NCBI GenBank assembly: GCA_019095985.1
Contig: CM032660.1
Span: forward strand, 20,365,745 to 20,429,744
Length of the DNA: 64,000 bases
From: Streblospio benedicti
Lineage: Eukaryota > Annelida > Polychaeta > Spionida > Spionidae
Direction: 5' to 3'
The position numbers and the translations under genes were made by a program. Position 1 is the stretch's first letter; each line of letters begins with the position of its first letter. Shown one piece after another: positions 62,964-64,000 of the stretch. Under the pieces are notes generated by a model that saw nothing but the letters and a program-made list of their open reading frames with translations, was not told the origin of the DNA and made no database searches.

Positions 62964-63518
62964 TATTGACTCTTTGGCGTACTATCAGCAACAGTTAATT
63001 TCTTAGCTTTCTCCTCTGAAAAAACAACAACAAAGCATGATGATGTATGTCTACCAATTTACTGTCATAATATTCGACGTCTATGCATATCGTATTCCTA
63101 AAATGTTGGAAAGTAGCCTATTCATAAGGAATTGAAGAAATTCTTAACAAAATTTCTCAATTTTTTCTGTCTGTAATTCCTAACTATGATCAATACTTAT
63201 CACTGTGGATGTGACCTCTCCTTGCTTGATTCTGTAGCACCATGCTTGGCCTCACTTTAGCATTTGACAGATAAAAAATGTACATCTACCTCTTTAAGCA
63301 TATCTACAGCTTGATTGTAAGTTGATTGACAGTTATCTTCAAGTCAACAATAGTATTTAGTTCCCTTGTACATGCTTACCTTTATATTTCAGGTATTTTT
63401 CGTAGTTTGGTTTCAACAATATATGCCAGATCTGGTTGCTGTAGAAAATTGAGAGGCCTAGAGTGATCGTAAAAATTTGAAACCTCCTTGCTCCTTTGAC
63501 AGTCTTAAACCTATACAT
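62963..63518 (-). CDS. 63-residue single-span microprotein, first cistron before FBXO38
   Basis: Two exons on minus: 63380-63518 and 62963-63015, joined at a GTAAGC donor and a TTTTTTCAG acceptor in consistent phase. The protein starts MYRFKTVKGARRFQIFTITL, continues GLSIFYSNQIWHILLKPNYE and ends KYLKYKEEKAKKLTVADSTPKSQ in overlapping reading (46 residues from exon 1, 17 from exon 2). A basic N-terminus, one hydrophobic span at about residues 14-34 and a charged lysine-rich tail resemble small inner-membrane or ER microproteins such as SMIM20 or PIGBOS1; this is an architectural likeness, not an orthology claim. The ATG has A at -3, and an in-frame stop lies just upstream. The stop TAA shares its last A with the FBXO38 ATG (TAATG). 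Both ORFs share the exon that starts at 63015. Confidence 0.65.
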
Positions 63519-63670
63519 ATTGAAAACGGAACATTAATCCATGTGTTCAATTAAACATTGTATAATTTTGTACATTAGAAACTTTACGTATTCGCCTCTA
63601 GATCGTCAATCAATTCGACAAAGCTCAAGGAAGTAGCCTGGAGATGATGCAGGGTGTAGGATTCAATGTG

Positions 63671-63675
63671 ATTGG
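63671..63675 (-). promoter_or_regulatory. Candidate CCAAT box of the microprotein-FBXO38 transcript
   Basis: ATTGG on plus reads CCAAT on minus, about 155 bp upstream of the microprotein ATG. No TATA box is convincing. Weak support. Confidence 0.3.
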
Positions 63676-63679
63676 CTAA

Positions 63680-64000
63680 TGTCTCAGAGCACCCATGTGC
63701 GCTTGTTTACAAATGATGTGTTGAGTACAGTGCACCTCATTCTAGAGATCTAAAACATGTGTGGGGACATTGTGGATTTTCCCCTAAGAACGATATTGAA
63801 AAATGAAATGAAAAGAAACATTTACACATACATGCACACAAAAGCCCTGAAAATACACACACACTAGATCCATGGTGACAGTATTGGGCTTCATGCATTG
63901 AGTAATTTGAATGGAATGTTATGATTTATTGAGGTTTTAATACATAGCAGCATAAATTCAATATCGGTTACAGGAAATTTGAAATGATAGATTAACATGA
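63680..64000. other. Upstream flank, no gene seen
   Basis: No coding signal is seen; AT-rich with a short ACAC stretch near 63853-63863. Confidence 0.45.

Overview
The window is nuclear DNA of an invertebrate animal, AT-rich, with intron-rich genes (GT..AG introns of 0.1-4 kb) embedded in many short DNA transposons, tRNA-derived SINEs, LINE tails and inverted repeats. The two recognisable single-copy genes, RAPGEF1 (C3G) and FBXO38, are found across bilaterians. The leucine-rich repeat plus PAN-like protein and the density of MITEs fit a marine deuterostome or lophotrochozoan; I cannot decide which. Two 100-base N runs (19753-19852 and 31423-31522) are assembly gaps.

Layout. 1-405: 3' tail of a LINE. 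447-7548 (+): the last 12 visible exons of RAPGEF1, with the 5' part of the gene outside the window. 7549-17969: AT-rich intergenic DNA holding a 1.65-kb hAT-like element with a visible 6-bp target duplication, a ~1.6-kb direct duplication, and LINE tails. 17971-27884 (+): a gene I do not recognise, with nine exons visible and at least one hidden near the assembly gap; its introns are full of SINEs and MITEs. 28150-32630: repeats, including a fold-back element built on an 11-bp phased GAC motif. 32635-40998 (+): a gene for a leucine-rich repeat protein with a C-terminal LRR cap and a PAN/apple-like domain; its introns hold a second fold-back element (34857-36498) and a pair of head-to-head repeats with a large palindrome. 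41343-42668: a transposon fossil in inverted duplicate. 47082-62963 (-): a complete FBXO38 orthologue in 13 coding exons (1217 codons, all splice phases consistent). 62963-63518 (-): a 63-residue single-membrane-span microprotein whose stop codon overlaps the FBXO38 start codon (TAATG), on what looks like the same spliced transcript.

How the genes fit together. RAPGEF1 is a Rap1 exchange factor acting below receptor adaptors, FBXO38 is an SCF ubiquitin-ligase receptor, and the LRR-PAN protein is probably extracellular. Nothing in the sequence says they work in one pathway. The strongest functional link is the microprotein-FBXO38 pair, which looks like one two-cistron mRNA. The most unusual structures are the two fold-back elements whose degenerate units keep an 11-bp (about one helical turn) spacing.
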